Origin: Galaxea fascicularis
Taxonomy: Eukaryota > Cnidaria > Anthozoa > Scleractinia > Euphylliidae
DNA: 64,000 bases
Direction: 5' to 3'
Assembly: GCA_948470475.1 (NCBI GenBank)
Contig: OX419342.1
Coordinates: forward strand, 2,176,201 to 2,240,200
The translations under genes and the position numbers were made by a program. Positions 43,406 through 56,300 of the stretch are shown here, piece after piece. Position 1 is the stretch's first letter. Every line of letters starts with the position of its first letter. Under the pieces are notes generated by a model that did not search any database, was not told the DNA's origin, and was given only the letters and a program-made list of their open reading frames with translations.

Positions 43406-46400
43406 TCACACAGGTTTGACATAATCGTTCTTCTTCCTCTGTGATTGGCCACTCAGGCTTGATGATCGTGACGTCATCTTGCTATTGCGCATGCACCCAA
43501 GACACTTGTTTTCCAGATCCCAGAAGCACGTTCGGCAGTAGATGACATCGCAGTCTTCCGTATCACAGAATAAATACTTCTTGTTCAACCCTGCTCCACA
43601 GACAGCACACCTGCGAATATTCACGCCTACAAACTCTAGCACTTTTTTAATCCAGCTGAAATTGTTGCAAAGAACCAGAACCGCGTCGAGTCTGTTCAAC
43701 ATTTCGGTTTCCTCAGAGAAATTGTTCATATTCTCGATGACGGATTTGTAAAATGTCTTGCGCTCCTCTAGCAGTTTGTAGTACAGGTAGGCGATACGTT
43801 TCCTCTCGCGTCTGGGGTAGAAACGCGAAGCGATCAAACGGCGCAAACGAAGCACAAAGGGCTGCAACAGAATAATGAGCAGCAACACACCAAGGAGAGT
43901 TGATAGGACGATAGTGTACAGCTCTTGGGGCCTCTTAAGGTGGCCATTACACCTCTTGAGGATATTGGACTGCGGTTCTTCTTTAGTGATAACAACATAG
44001 AAGAAATAGTCCAAGAGGATTATGATCAGAGCAAACAGCAAGTAAATCATGTATATGAGCAGGTATTTTAGCATGCTTGCCTTTTCTGGTTCAGCGAGTT
44101 GACAAGCTGTGGGCTGAACGAACTTTTGAAGCTCAGCTTTCTTCAGAGGTACCAGCAGGTCAGCGGCACCACTCGATTTACGCATGTCCTCGATGGCCTT
44201 GAACCGTGTCGTGAGATAGTGGTTATCGAATTCGTTGCTGGAGAGATAGAGTTTGTGATATCTGTAGGCTTCGTACAACACCAGCAACAACAATAATGGT
44301 AAAAGCATTGCGATGATCGCGATAAATTCACAGAGCTCACCTGAAGCGAGAACAACGGGATCTTCGTCCCGCTGAATTTCTTGAGTTTGCAATCGTTCGG
44401 GGAACTGTTCCAGTATTTTCTTGATTCGCATCAACGTGTTGGTATTCGCAATGTTCATGTGCTGGCACGTGTCGGCGATCTGCGCTTCATTTAAGTGATC
44501 GCAAGCATTTTTCGGTGAAATGAACTCGCATTTTGTTCTCAAATCCCCTCTTTTTCCACCGAGCGTCTGTGTGCATTCGCTGTGCATGTTTTTAATCTCA
44601 GAAGAACAGATGTTATGCACACGGTGTAGATATCGCATGCAAATGACCCCAGATGAACTATTATCCCCCGTCAGATTATCATTCCCATCAAACGATGAAA
44701 GTAGAAGAGAATAGTTAAGGTAGCTTTGAAGAGCGTGTGATATGTTCTCGTACCTCTGCATTCGATGCACCGCGGCACGATTGTTATTTTTCACCATTAC
44801 AATTCTTGGAAGATTGACACTACTATTGTCTGTTAAACTGTCAGCTGAATAGCCCAAGCTCATTTGACACCCTCTGCTCACAGCAACGATTCGTACATTT
44901 TCAATGAAGTTACACACCGGACCGGAAATAATGAAGAACGTGATGATCAACCAGAGAGAAATTTTCCCGCCCGACGCGAACAGGCTTGGAAAAATGAGCA
45001 AAACGATACACTGCAGTCGAGTTTTGTCGAGAAATCCAAAGATTGTCGTCACAACAACGGCGATTATCAGAGCGGAAACGACACACACGACAACATGCAG
45101 TTGTGTTAGTAAATACAAAGTCAAAAATATGAACACACCCAGCATTAAACCTAAAAACATACCGAGCAAAATTCTGATCTTTGGCCGTCTCTTCGGCGTG
45201 AGTAAGTTATCTTTCGTTTCTCTCACAGTGCACTCGGCGTCTTCCAAACTCTCTTCCGAACGCCTCCCTTCCATCTCGATGTCCTCGTACGAAGCCATCC
45301 GATGCTTGATCTGTTCCTTGGTCTTTTTGATCACCGACGACGTCGGCTTCAGACTAGTCGAACCGCCTTTCGGTTTTCCTTCTTTCGTTTTCTCGATCTT
45401 CATATCCCGCCCGTCTCGCTTGTCCGCCGATGGAGAGCCCGGTGGTGTCTTATAATGCATCGGAGTGTCGTAAATGTGCGCCTCGTTGCACTCAGCACAG
45501 CCTGAAGCGAAATTTCGCGCTGGTTTCGGAGGCCCAGCAACACAAGGTACCTGATAAATACTGCCTTCGTCTTTTGAGAGTGGGTTTTCTTGAATATTAA
45601 CTCTGGAGCCCCCAGCAGCGCTAACTGCGGTCACGTCTGATTGATTTTTTTCGCAAGCTCTCTTCGGGTTGTCTATCGGGTTAGTTTTATCCGCTTTGAC
45701 ATCAACTGTTATTGGGTTGTCTTTCGCCTTAGACGATTTAGGCACTGCTTTGCGCAACAGCGGTCCCCTTTCTTCGCTCTTTTTTTCAACAGGCTCGTAA
45801 TTCTCGTCCAAATCTTCTTGTAACGCCTTTTGAGGCGCGGGGGCTGATGGTTGAACACTTTTTGCAACCTTCGGAACTGTCTTTGATTCCGTAGTTGTGG
45901 GTTTTGAGTTGTCACTACCCTTGTTCAAATTCAATCTGAAAGGCCTCCCAGTCGTTTTCACCGATTCCTTGTCGTCTTTCACTGGCTCGCTGGTTTTGGT
46001 TGCCTCTGGGTTTTGTTTGTCACCCGATTGAAGACTCGACGCCAGTGATCTCGGCACAATTCTTGGCTCTTTCTGTTTATCGTCCTTCAGCGTATTTCCG
46101 GTTTTCGAAGCGTCGCGGTTCACTGATTTTGGCTCATCATCTTCGTTACAATAATTCCCATCAGTTGAATCGACCACGACTCCAGAATCGCCAGAGGTTT
46201 CCTTCCTCTCGCCATTTTTCTCTGACGATTCCCTGATGCTTCCGGCATAAGGTTTCGGATAAACTGGCGTTTTTCTGCTCGTAGGCGTGCTTGAAGTCGT
46301 TCTGTTTTGAAGCCACGCGGGCTTTTTCGTGTCTTTCTTCTCAGCAGGTTTTTCGTCTTTTTTGTCAGAATCAAGACTCTCTGACCCGCTTCCACTCTTA

Positions 46401-46609
46401 CCCGACAACTTGGCCGCACAACGTTCAGGAAACTTTCCTGTTTTTCCGCTGTTTAGATTCTTGCCGTACATCCATCCATCTCCGCGTTTCCGAACGTCGA
46501 AAATAATATCGCCCTTTTCAACGGCCATAGGCGCATCTTTACCACCGAATCTGGCCTCTTTGGGATCCGGCGAAAAATCTTGGGTTATTTTAAGATACAA
46601 GCCATCCAT
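43406..46609 (-). CDS. SH3 / YxxP / DC-STAMP-like / RING multidomain protein
   Basis: One uninterrupted frame of 1067 residues. Residues 1-68 form an SH3-like domain (GDIIFDV, GDGWMYGKN, KTGKFPERC). Residues 70-470 are charged and probably disordered, with tyrosine motifs YEPV (271), YQVP (352), YDTP (380) and YKTP (386), and a proline-rich PPKPAR. Residues about 478-570 hold hydrophobic segments ending SGPVCNFIENV, as in DC-STAMP/DCST proteins. A large ectodomain-like part with cysteines follows, then more membrane segments (about 765-790, 865-890, 920-945). Residues about 1001-1039 form a Cys-rich RING-like finger (CAVC, CxxxxCxxxxC, CRTC, CLGC), the usual DCST C-terminus. DCST proteins act in sperm-egg and cell-cell fusion. 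The SH3 plus YxxP front half resembles Cas-family scaffolds. Lack of introns may mean retroposition or a lineage-specific gene. Confidence 0.8.
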   Translation of the reverse strand: MDGLYLKITQDFSPDPKEARFGGKDAPMAVEKGDIIFDVRKRGDGWMYGKNLNSGKTGKFPERCAAKLSGKSGSGSESLDSDKKDEKPAEKKDTKKPAWLQNRTTSSTPTSRKTPVYPKPYAGSIRESSEKNGERKETSGDSGVVVDSTDGNYCNEDDEPKSVNRDASKTGNTLKDDKQKEPRIVPRSLASSLQSGDKQNPEATKTSEPVKDDKESVKTTGRPFRLNLNKGSDNSKPTTTESKTVPKVAKSVQPSAPAPQKALQEDLDENYEPVEKKSEERGPLLRKAVPKSSKAKDNPITVDVKADKTNPIDNPKRACEKNQSDVTAVSAAGGSRVNIQENPLSKDEGSIYQVPCVAGPPKPARNFASGCAECNEAHIYDTPMHYKTPPGSPSADKRDGRDMKIEKTKEGKPKGGSTSLKPTSSVIKKTKEQIKHRMASYEDIEMEGRRSEESLEDAECTVRETKDNLLTPKRRPKIRILLGMFLGLMLGVFIFLTLYLLTQLHVVVCVVSALIIAVVVTTIFGFLDKTRLQCIVLLIFPSLFASGGKISLWLIITFFIISGPVCNFIENVRIVAVSRGCQMSLGYSADSLTDNSSVNLPRIVMVKNNNRAAVHRMQRYENISHALQSYLNYSLLLSSFDGNDNLTGDNSSSGVICMRYLHRVHNICSSEIKNMHSECTQTLGGKRGDLRTKCEFISPKNACDHLNEAQIADTCQHMNIANTNTLMRIKKILEQFPERLQTQEIQRDEDPVVLASGELCEFIAIIAMLLPLLLLLVLYEAYRYHKLYLSSNEFDNHYLTTRFKAIEDMRKSSGAADLLVPLKKAELQKFVQPTACQLAEPEKASMLKYLLIYMIYLLFALIIILLDYFFYVVITKEEPQSNILKRCNGHLKRPQELYTIVLSTLLGVLLLIILLQPFVLRLRRLIASRFYPRRERKRIAYLYYKLLEERKTFYKSVIENMNNFSEETEMLNRLDAVLVLCNNFSWIKKVLEFVGVNIRRCAVCGAGLNKKYLFCDTEDCDVIYCRTCFWDLENKCLGCMRNSKMTSRSSSLSGQSQRKKNDYVKPV

Positions 46610-49270
46610 GACGGTTGCAAATACGACCAGAAGTGTTTTAAGCGATTTTTCTTCGCTTCAGATCACCAACGATTCATATCACTTCGTGTTTGAATTTGAA
46701 ATTACTCTTACAATAGCGTTAGAAATGTGTTGTCGTTTAATGGCGTCACGTGATCACGCCTTCCAGCTGTCTTACTCACGATATCAGGGCCAACTCAACA
46801 TCTCATTGGTTCCGCTTGATCGATTCCGGTGAATGACCTTTGGCGGTCACTTGGTGATTGATGTGTCTGAAAATAAATCAATAAGAAGGAAAAGCGATTG
46901 TTTTCTAGAAAGACAATAAACAAATGATATCATCCATTAAAACGTTTCACATTTCGTCCCCGCTTTGTCTGTTTTGTATCGTGTTTCAAATCTACGGGTT
47001 CGTATAATTTTCGCGCAGTGAAGAGCAACAAGAAACAACAATGCACGGAGTATATTTTGATTCTTGCCATCATAAATATTTGACTTCAACAAAAAACACG
47101 GTGGCAACTTTGCGTCATCGATATGTTGATTCACTTGGGTTATCTTTACAGGAGGCAGAAAAGAACTTTTAGAAAAAATAGCGTCTTCGATTAATAAATA
47201 TTGACAAATTATACCACGTTCACAGACAAATGCGAAAATATTTAAACATAAACAAATTTGGTCGAAGACTTTGAATACAATTTTTTTTTATCAATGCCCT
47301 CTTCTTTAAAAAGAGATATTTAATTCCAAATTGCTCCAGGGTTGTTAAAAAATAACAAGTAGTTGATCCTGACAAAAAACTGTTTGGCTTAACGCCTGCA
47401 TATAAAGTAGGTGTTTACATGGTGGCATTGCCAAAAATGATGACTCATAAAAATAATCATATAATAAAAAAGAATAAACGGTTGAGAAATCTTAGTGATA
47501 AGAACGCTAAAACTGAAAGATCGTAATACTCATACTTCCAACCTAATGTAGCCATGTTACATGTACAAAATTATCTACAGTAGAAAAGGATGAGTAGACT
47601 GATAAGAAAATTTGCCTGGAAGTACGTTTTATCAACGTTTTGTACGCACAGGATTAAAGAGGAACTGTCATGGGGGTTTTGCTGTTTTTGTCCCAAACTT
47701 CACAGAAATTGCTACTTATGACCTTTACTCATGCCAAAACATTCCTTGAAATGTAGGTGATAGATATCAATTGATTTTTTGCAGGTAATGTCAACCATAG
47801 TGTATTTCTGGCCATGCCTTGGCGTGCATGAAATATTTAAAAAAATTAGGCTAATTTTGTTTTCAAAATGCAATCCATTTCCATCCTTGCCATTCACAAT
47901 AGAAGGCGGTATTTAGTCTCAGCACGGCTTGGTTATTTTTGGGTTTTTCCTGATTTGAAGACACTTTTTTCGCATCTTGCAGTGGACTGAAATAGCATGA
48001 CACTGCCCCTTCAAATAGCAATCAATCCTTGCAACAGTTTATACATTTGGGAGGATTTAGCTCTTGGGGATATTCATTTTTTGGGTTAAAAAAAAATTCA
48101 ATGTAAATTGCAGAATGAAATGCCTCAAGCTAGAAATCAAATAATGTTATGTTCAAAGGAGAACAAACCACTGAACCTTTAAAATGTTGGTTAATTGTTT
48201 CAGTCAGTGAACAAAATCATTACTAAGGCCACGGGTAGTGACAACCCTTAAAAGGCCTGTTTCGGGAGAAAAACAAAATTCACCCTGAAATCTGGGGATT
48301 ATGCCGGGAGTTGGGAGACTGGGGAATATTCCTAGTTCTAAGAAATTGCAGAAAAAAATGGGCTGTTGAACAAAATTTGTATTTCGACTGGTTAAAAAAT
48401 AGGGAGGATCTTCCACATTTCCTGGAAGACTTAAAGTTACTCAGTGTTGCCCAAAACAACATTTGTTAGAGTTGTCAAGCCCTAAAAGGCTAATGTAGTC
48501 TGACTTGTTTATCTGTGGTGCTGTTTATCATGTTGTGCAAGGTGCTTGCAGCTTTTATACTTTTGAAAATGGCACAAAAATTCAACAAATTTGAATCAAG
48601 ACTGGTGAGCAGAATGGCCAGCACCATGTTATGGTTTCATATCTATGGTACTGTACAGCCTTAGAGGGCTTTGCCCCCTTCACTGTGTGGGTGATACCAA
48701 AAAGTGCCATCATTCATATAAGATAGTTTTGAAATGAAATGAAGATTGATCCTCACAGTTGTGAACACAATAGACATTAATGCAACTGCATTGCAATTTA
48801 TTTCATATACATCATTGTCAAGTTAGTTTTCCTATATATTTTTCCTGGAGTATTGTTGTATTCCCAGAGGGGTACTGCAGATTTCTAGTGAAGGGGATAA
48901 ATGAAGGATTTTTTTGGTTGTAAATTTTTAATTCCGGGATTTTTGGCATGGGAAAATTTGACAATAAGTTTTTGTGTGGCTTGAGGGGAATAATGGAATA
49001 AGAAAATGGAAAATTTGTAGTTGAAATAATGGAGTAATGCCCTTTAGGGTGGGAGTGACAGAAACAGGGGGTTGGGGAGTGTCAAATAATGAAATAAGTA
49101 GATTTTTCCAATGGAATGATAACCTGTTTGAAATACTGATTAAAGTAATAACAACACATTTCTATGAATGAGGCTAAAACCCACTGCCTTCTTCCTTTGC
49201 AACAATTATTGTAGAGTAAGGCTTGGCTTGAGCTTGTTACATTGTTGCAAGTAATTAACTCCATAACTAG
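46610..49270. other. Intergenic region, no supported gene
   Basis: The longest frames are 60-70 codons. One antisense frame (47134-46937) has no homology I recognise. It probably includes the DC-STAMP-like gene promoter at its left end. Confidence 0.45.
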
Positions 49271-49489
49271 CTACAACCAGTTGCAAAATTGTTGAGACAT
49301 TCCCAATTAAAAACAGCTTTTCTTTCTCAAAATTGCTGCTGCTAAGGAATCTCTGAGATATACCACACAGCCCAACCCTCTCCCCTCCTCAAAGTTGCTC
49401 ATCAAAGTTTTGAGCATGGGGTTGCACTGCTAGCAACTTTGATAAGAGGGGGTGGGGGAGGGGGAGGGAAAATGGCAGGTCATGGAAAC
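49271..49489 (+). repeat. Dispersed repeat, copy 1
   Basis: Starts CTACAACCAGTTGCAAAATT and ends GGTCATGGAAA after a purine-rich GGGGGAGGG run. The same order of blocks recurs at 63633-63845. An internal inverted pair (CAAAGTTGCT / AGCAACTTTG) is present. Confidence 0.7.
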
Positions 49490-49828
49490 ACTATTAAAGG
49501 AAACCATGTCAGACTAGCCTGCGAATGCAGATGTATTTCCGGTTGTTGCTTTTCTCCATCCGAAAAGTTACTTTTCATGATGTATGAAAAACAGTTTAAG
49601 GAGGTAAGAGTGGTTACTTATCAGTATGGCGTGCTTCTAAACACGATGGTCACATTATATTGTTTGTTGGTTTTTACTTCACTTTCAATATTGACAAAAA
49701 TATAATTTTTGAGTTTCAAATGAAATTAAATCCGAAACATTAATAATTATTAATATGCCAATAGAAAAAAAGTGTTCCTGGAGCATTTTGAGCTATCTTT
49801 CAATTAAAACGATGTACTAAAAAATTCT

Positions 49829-50273
49829 CTACAGATAACGTTCTTGAGTCATCACAACTCTGCAAGTGCGATATGCAAACGTGACTAATATTTTAATGTA
49901 CTCTTGAGGGCGTACCGGTATGATTCGGATGACATAAATTAGTAACTTATTACAACGGGCAAAAACAACGCGAAGCACTCCGTCACGTTGAATAACGTGA
50001 AGAAAAACTATCCTGACGCGGAGTTTCTTGAAAGAAGGAAACATGGTTTTGACAACACCTGTTGACAGACGAACAGTGAAATTTTATGGGTTTTGGTCTT
50101 GAAGTTTGTGGACTTCTCCTCAACTCTAAAGATATTGAGCATACTATTACCCCACTACATTTAAAACAACATGCTTTACCATGTTTAAATACCTCAGTCT
50201 TTCTCATGCAGTGAATTTTACGCTTACCAGCATGAAAAGTTCTCCGAGCTGCAACCACCTGTTTTTCCGCCAT
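49829..50273 (-). CDS. Possible two-exon small protein, divergent from MED17
   Basis: Exon 1 50273-50228 and exon 2 50058-49829 join in frame across a GT-AG intron to give 91 residues (starts MAEKQVVAARRTFHAG, ends MTQERYL). The start has a good context and lies 100 bases from the MED17 start on the other strand, as in a bidirectional promoter. The protein is basic with a hydrophobic middle. I recognise no family, and the joined frame could be chance. Codon choice does not settle it. Confidence 0.3.
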
Positions 50274-50373
50274 GTTGTTGCACGCCTTGGCTAGAGCCCG
50301 CGATACTGGCATACGTTAGCTAACGAATTTGAAGAAAAGCATGCGTAGCACACATCTTCTTCCTGTTTTCAAA
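50274..50373. promoter_or_regulatory. Short bidirectional promoter region
   Basis: The 100 bases between the MED17 start codon and a divergent ATG. No TATA box. Holds the 5' leaders of MED17 and perhaps of the small - strand gene. Confidence 0.35.
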
Positions 50374-53300
50374 ATGGCGTCTCGCTTAGCGGTGGACATT
50401 GCTATTGAAAGTCTTCTAGAAAATGAAGTGGAAGAGATTTCTAGAGATGGACAGGAAAAATATGTACCGTGAGTAGTAATGGTCTTAAGTTCGTGATCGT
50501 CAGAACGGGCAGTGGAGATAACCTTATTATGTAGATAAGGGTCGGGTGTTTTCTGCACTCCAGCCGAATCTTTTGGTGCCGCTTTAGGAGGCCGAGGGGT
50601 GTAGAGTTAAGTTGACTAATTGTTTGCGCATCATCCCTTCATCATAGCAAATTAAGTTAAGTAACTACGTGCTTCTGATCTGGCACAAGCACAGCCTACT
50701 TAGTCATGGTCATGTTGTTTACCTATTCTTGCTCTTTAGGGGACCCTCAATTGCTGGTATAGTCCTCGATGTAATTATATTTTACCTTGTATTTTTTTTT
50801 GTGACAGGCAACTGTCCATGTCAGAGAAACTTTCCAAGCTGGCACACAAGATTGATTTTTTATCAGATGTTAAAGGACATGAAGATGACAAAGAGAAGGA
50901 GGATGAAGAAAAGTCTCTTGTCACCTTCCAACCATCACTGTGGCCATGGGATACTGTGAGAGAAAACTTGAGGTAATTGTCTGGAGACAACTCAGGCCCA
51001 GAGCAAGGGGAGAAGCAGGGAGGGGGGGGGGGCACTCAACCCCCACCCACCCCCCCAGGATTTTTGGAAATTTGAAAAACAATTTTATCCCAAAATACCT
51101 AAAGGTACTACCAAAATGACATAGTGGCCACATCATCTATAAAGTGAATTTGCATTGTTTCAAACTTCATTGTGAATCTTCCAACTCGCTAAATTATGGT
51201 GAATTCTCCTGCGGTTGAATTCTAAGGACCAGTTCCAAATTTTTACATCCTCCAGGAAATGTGACGTAATGAAGAAATGTGTCCAAAAAGTGCAATGAAT
51301 ATGGAGAGTAGATGTTTTGCTTGGTGAATATATTGCATTGATGCTCTATTTCCTGTTGCAGTCGCCATGCCATGTTAAACTCTCTGACTTCTAGGAATCT
51401 TCGGATGTTTTCTCTAATCTCTAATTTTTATGACGACTTAAGAGGGGATTAGCTTCACTTGGCTAACTTGGTGAGCCCCCCATTTATGCTAGCCTTGCTA
51501 CGGGCCTGCAACTGCTGATTGGATGATAACACATCATTAGTTGTAGTGGTGTGAGAAGTGGAGTGAGGTGGTATGATGTGCCAACTGAAATATTTTGTTA
51601 CTTAACCCATCACCAGTGGTAGTAACATATACAGAAAGTTATTTTGAACATACTTCATTTTATAGTCATTCTTAGGCTTACCATAACCATTGTTTTTCCT
51701 TTACATAGGAAATCGTTAACAGAAATCTGTGTGTTATCAGATGTACTACATGTAGTACGTGACAAGAAATACCTGGTATTGGATCCAGTGTCCCAGAACC
51801 AAGCCACTGCTAAACCAACACTCTCTCTTATTACTAAAAAGAAGGTAGGGGGCAATGTCTTATGTTTGCACATAATATTGAAGTTCAGTTTTATCCTGGT
51901 TCACTTTTTAATTTCCTTAATCATAAAAATTACAATTTCCTCTATTGTGATTGGTTTAAAAAACTCCTATTTTCCACTAATTCACTTGCCAAGTTGTTAT
52001 CGCACAGTTTGTTATCAGACAGTTCAATAAGCCAATCATATTCACAGTTGGGGAGAGAGGTAGCAAAAGCAAACATTTTTAAGGAAAAGCATGGAGGTAA
52101 ATTGGAATTTCCAGAGGGGTGGGAGATAAGGAGAGGGGAGAGGGCAGGGGTGAAGTAAAAACCCCTCCATGGGAGGGGTTATGGATATTTTCTGGAAGCC
52201 TACAATAGTTGATGCACAGTGGATGCTCACCTCTTTACTAGCACTGAAGTTGTGTTATGGCATACCTTTAGAGATTTACTGTACTATCCTGGGGTTCTTC
52301 TAGAGCTTAAAGGAAAGGTTTGTAGGAGATAGTGGAGTTGTAAGTGGTAGTTGCTGATTTCCTTGATGAGGTTAAGACAAACATCTTATGAAAAATAGAG
52401 GTGACTAAAAAAGTATAATAACATTTAATTATTATATCTCTCAGTTAGTATGTGCGCTGTGATTGGTCAATTTTGCGGGCCGTACTCTACTGACGGCCCG
52501 CTAAATTTGAAATTTTCCTTTCCAGCGCGCCTGACTAACCTCAGAGATATAATAAATACCTTACTAACCTCGTTTTCTAGGTCGGTGCTGTGAGTTACGG
52601 ATCCTCATTTTTTCCCGTCCTTTTATTACCTCGCACGCTTCGCGCTTGGGCCATAAATGAACAGGAAAAAACTCGGTCCGTAACTTACAGTACAGACCTC
52701 AAACTCGGTTAGTAAGAGTATGTACTGGTACTGATAATTTTTTGTTATTCCAACAGAGTCTGACAAATGCAGCAGATGTTCTTCTTCGAGGTGCCCAGAG
52801 AATGGCGGATGCTGTGAAGGAAAGATCTGATCGTAGCTCTGGACATGGTGATGGTGGAAAAGATTTTCACTCTGAGCTTATGTTGTTACGAAAAAGATGG
52901 AGGTTAAAAAGAACAGGAGCATCTATAATGGGAGATTTGACGTATCGATCAGGTATCATGAACACCATAAACTAATTATTTACCTCCTGACTTTTTGCGA
53001 GTTGACACTTGAATACTACTAGTTTGCAATCAGTCTTTGCTTACATTTTTGTGCTGAAGAACTTTTCTCTTCCCAGTTGGTTCACAGTTCAGAAATCCAG
53101 GATTATTTGAAGTCACTCAAACAACTACAACAGAAGATAATGCTGAGCGGTCGACAGTAGACAACCGAGCATTAGAAGTGACAGTTGGAAGTGATCTGGA
53201 GGGGAAAGCAGAAGTCAGATTGGTTATTGTTGCATCTGGAGAACATATAGAAACTGCCACTGTGAGAGGTAATAAGTAAAATGTTCGCATCTCGTTTTCT

Positions 53301-56300
53301 TGTTGTTTTCTAAGAACCTTAAAGTTATCAGTTTCATGGAATCATTCACCCAAAAGGCATACCATGTCAAAGTTTGAACATCTAGTTATTGTATCAGTTG
53401 CTGCTTATTTAGTTTGAGTATTTATCTGACATGTTTCTGTTAGGTGGTTACCGTGGCAATGTGTCAGCAGTTCTGCCACCATGGCAACAGAAGCTGGAGT
53501 CAGCGCAGTCCAACTTGTTTTGCAAAGAACTTTTTGTTCAGGTGTGATCTTTAAATTTCCTGGACACAATTATTTTGAATTTTGTGAACTGTTAAATTAA
53601 GTGGCATACAGGTTTACTGTTCTAATTTGTGTGTAACTTAAAAATGCTGAATTCATGTATATTCCCACATGCTGTTTTTGGTTTGAACTGTATTTTACGG
53701 AATTCATTTATCTGATTTATTTGGTTCATCTGATCATCAGCTCTCACAAGAAGCATACAACACAAAAGAAAACAGGCCTCATTTTGTGATGGCAAATGAA
53801 ATTAGAGCAGAGGTTGGTCTTACTTCTGTTCCTTTAAGCCCCAATAATGATAATAACAATTAAACATTTCTCCCATTGTTCTCAAACTGTGATTAGGAAA
53901 TAAGAGGTTGCTAGTAACCAATACATCTAAAAAGCTTGACTAATGCACTTACGCAATATAGTAATCACCTTACAAAAACACGCCTTCAACTGATGTTACA
54001 TGTAGTTTCAATAATTATTGCCTGATATTGTTAGTGTAACTTCATTTCATAATTTTATTTTTTTGGATGCGTTGTTTTTTACACTAAATTTGCCTGAACT
54101 TGGATTGGTTAAAATCTTTTAGATTTAAAGGCAACATATATGAACATGTAAGCCAAACTTGTGAATTGAAATACATCAAACCTCTTTATGATTCAGGAGT
54201 ATAAGAAGATAGTTTTACTTTTCTCAATACCTAAAATCATAACGTAATAATATTGTAATGGTAATTTCTTTTGCAATTTCAGTGTCTAATTTTGAGTGTT
54301 TTTACACATCAGATTTTCCCAGGAATAGATCTTTGTATAACTTATGTCTCCCGCAAAAATGATTCAGAGGAACCTGTCTCAAAGGTACATTAAAAACTAC
54401 ATTTTTCTCAAAGAAGAGTTCATGTTGACCTTGAAAATATCCAGCCATACTGACAGATCTCTTTTTTGCCATTAACACAGGTAAACCAGGATGGAGCACC
54501 CTGTGACAAGTCTCTGGAGTATGCCCTTCACTCTCTCCTCAGAAAACGCCACCATCAGGCACATGCTTTGCCCACACCCCGCCCTGTTACTGCATTCCCC
54601 ATACAGGGAGGAAGCAAAAGACTTTGCCTGGCTGGGCCTTCAGCTCTGACAGCAGCTGAGGTAGCTCCAGATCTTCAGAGGTAAGTGGGTCCTTGTACTA
54701 TTTGACAAAGTATTGATGTTCGAGGAAGAAACAAGATGAATTGTGTGTTTAACTACATGTATTGCGGTTCAATTTTATTCTTGGTTCAAATTTTATTCTC
54801 CTTTGTTTCAAACTCATTATGATACATTACCATACCCCAAAGGAAAATAAAATAACATTTGAACCAAGGATAACCACTATTACACTTGATCATTGTCAGG
54901 TGTAACCATATAATTTTATTGTCTGCAAGATATCATATCAACATTCAAATTCCTCTTTGTTCAGTAACTTGAAATTTGAATAGATTCTCTGGAAATTTCT
55001 TTAAAAGGTGTGAATTAATTCACGTGTGCATAAAGTTGTTGATGGTTTTCAAATACATTTTAATTTGTTTTTTCATAGCTTTTTTTCTCAGAAATGGCCA
55101 AATTTTAATTCAAGTGCACTAAACACTTACCAACAAGATGTCTTAACCTTTTCATCTGTGGACATGTACAGTGTATTTATCTTGTTTGCTTACGATTCAT
55201 TTTTGCAGTGAAGGTCTCTTAGAGGCTGTGTTGAATATTTCAAGGCACAAAGTTCTTCAAAGAAGGTGAGGCTAACATGCTTTGTTTTTAACAGTTAACA
55301 ATTAGGGAGAACACTCCACTCGCCCTAATTGTTAACTGTTAAATTTTATTAGATGAGTTACTTATAATATCTATGTTGTGCCGCGTAGCACTATAAACAC
55401 GTACAAGTGGTGGAACAGAGAATTAACTCTGAAGTGTAAATTAAAGTGCTAATAGAAACCCATGAAAAACCCACTGGGCGTTAGCCCTGGTAAAGGGTAT
55501 CAGGGAACCACACGAGGCAAAGAAAAAATTATTATGTCCGACCTCGTAGCTTAGTCGTTAGAGTAACGGTAGATCTAATCCGGAGGTCGTGGGTTCAATT
55601 CCCACTGAGGTCGTAAGAATTTTTTCTTTGCCTCGTGTGGTTCCCTGATACCCTTTACTAGGGCTAACGCCCAGTGGGTTTTTCATGGGTCTCTCTTAGC
55701 ACTTTAATTTACAGTTCAGAGTTACTTTTAATATCGTTTGTTTTAGAGAACAAAAATGGATCCAAGATAATATTCTGACCAAAAAACGTAATATGTTTAT
55801 CTATCAACAGGGTGGTAGAAGTGGTTGAATCATTGAAGTCAAGGCTAGCAGATTCCTGTATCACTTGTCACTGGAGTGTAATTGGCTCTGATACAACTTC
55901 ATTAGTCACCATTCACATCGCATCACCAGAGGTTGCACATACTGCAAGGTAAGCGCAAACATTAATTATTGTTGTCACTAGAGATTGTGCATACTGCTTT
56001 GAGCAGTGTAACTCTTTTGTAAAGATACTGATGTTGGGCCTTGTCTCAAATGTGTTTACATGATGTATTTATGTGAAATACATTGTTTTCATTGTGTTGC
56101 TTTCGAAGTCATTTCTTCAGTCTGTGAAAAGGTCAGCCGATATCTAATCTAATCTAATCTAATCTAATCACTGTTACAACTATGTCGATGTTAAATTAAC
56201 ATCAATCTCTATCAATCAATGAGCAAATAAGCTTGATTTTTTTTGTTTTGCTTTTAGATCATCTTTACAACTGCATCTAGGAACACAAGGGATACGTATT

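Noticed and set aside
44904..45455. 183-codon frame on the + strand
   Set aside because: Shadow of the SH3/DC-STAMP-like gene on the opposite strand.
54281..54384. Longer version of MED17 exon 8 starting at 54291
   Set aside because: The frame is open, but alignment spacing to human MED17 fits the start at 54313 without extra residues.
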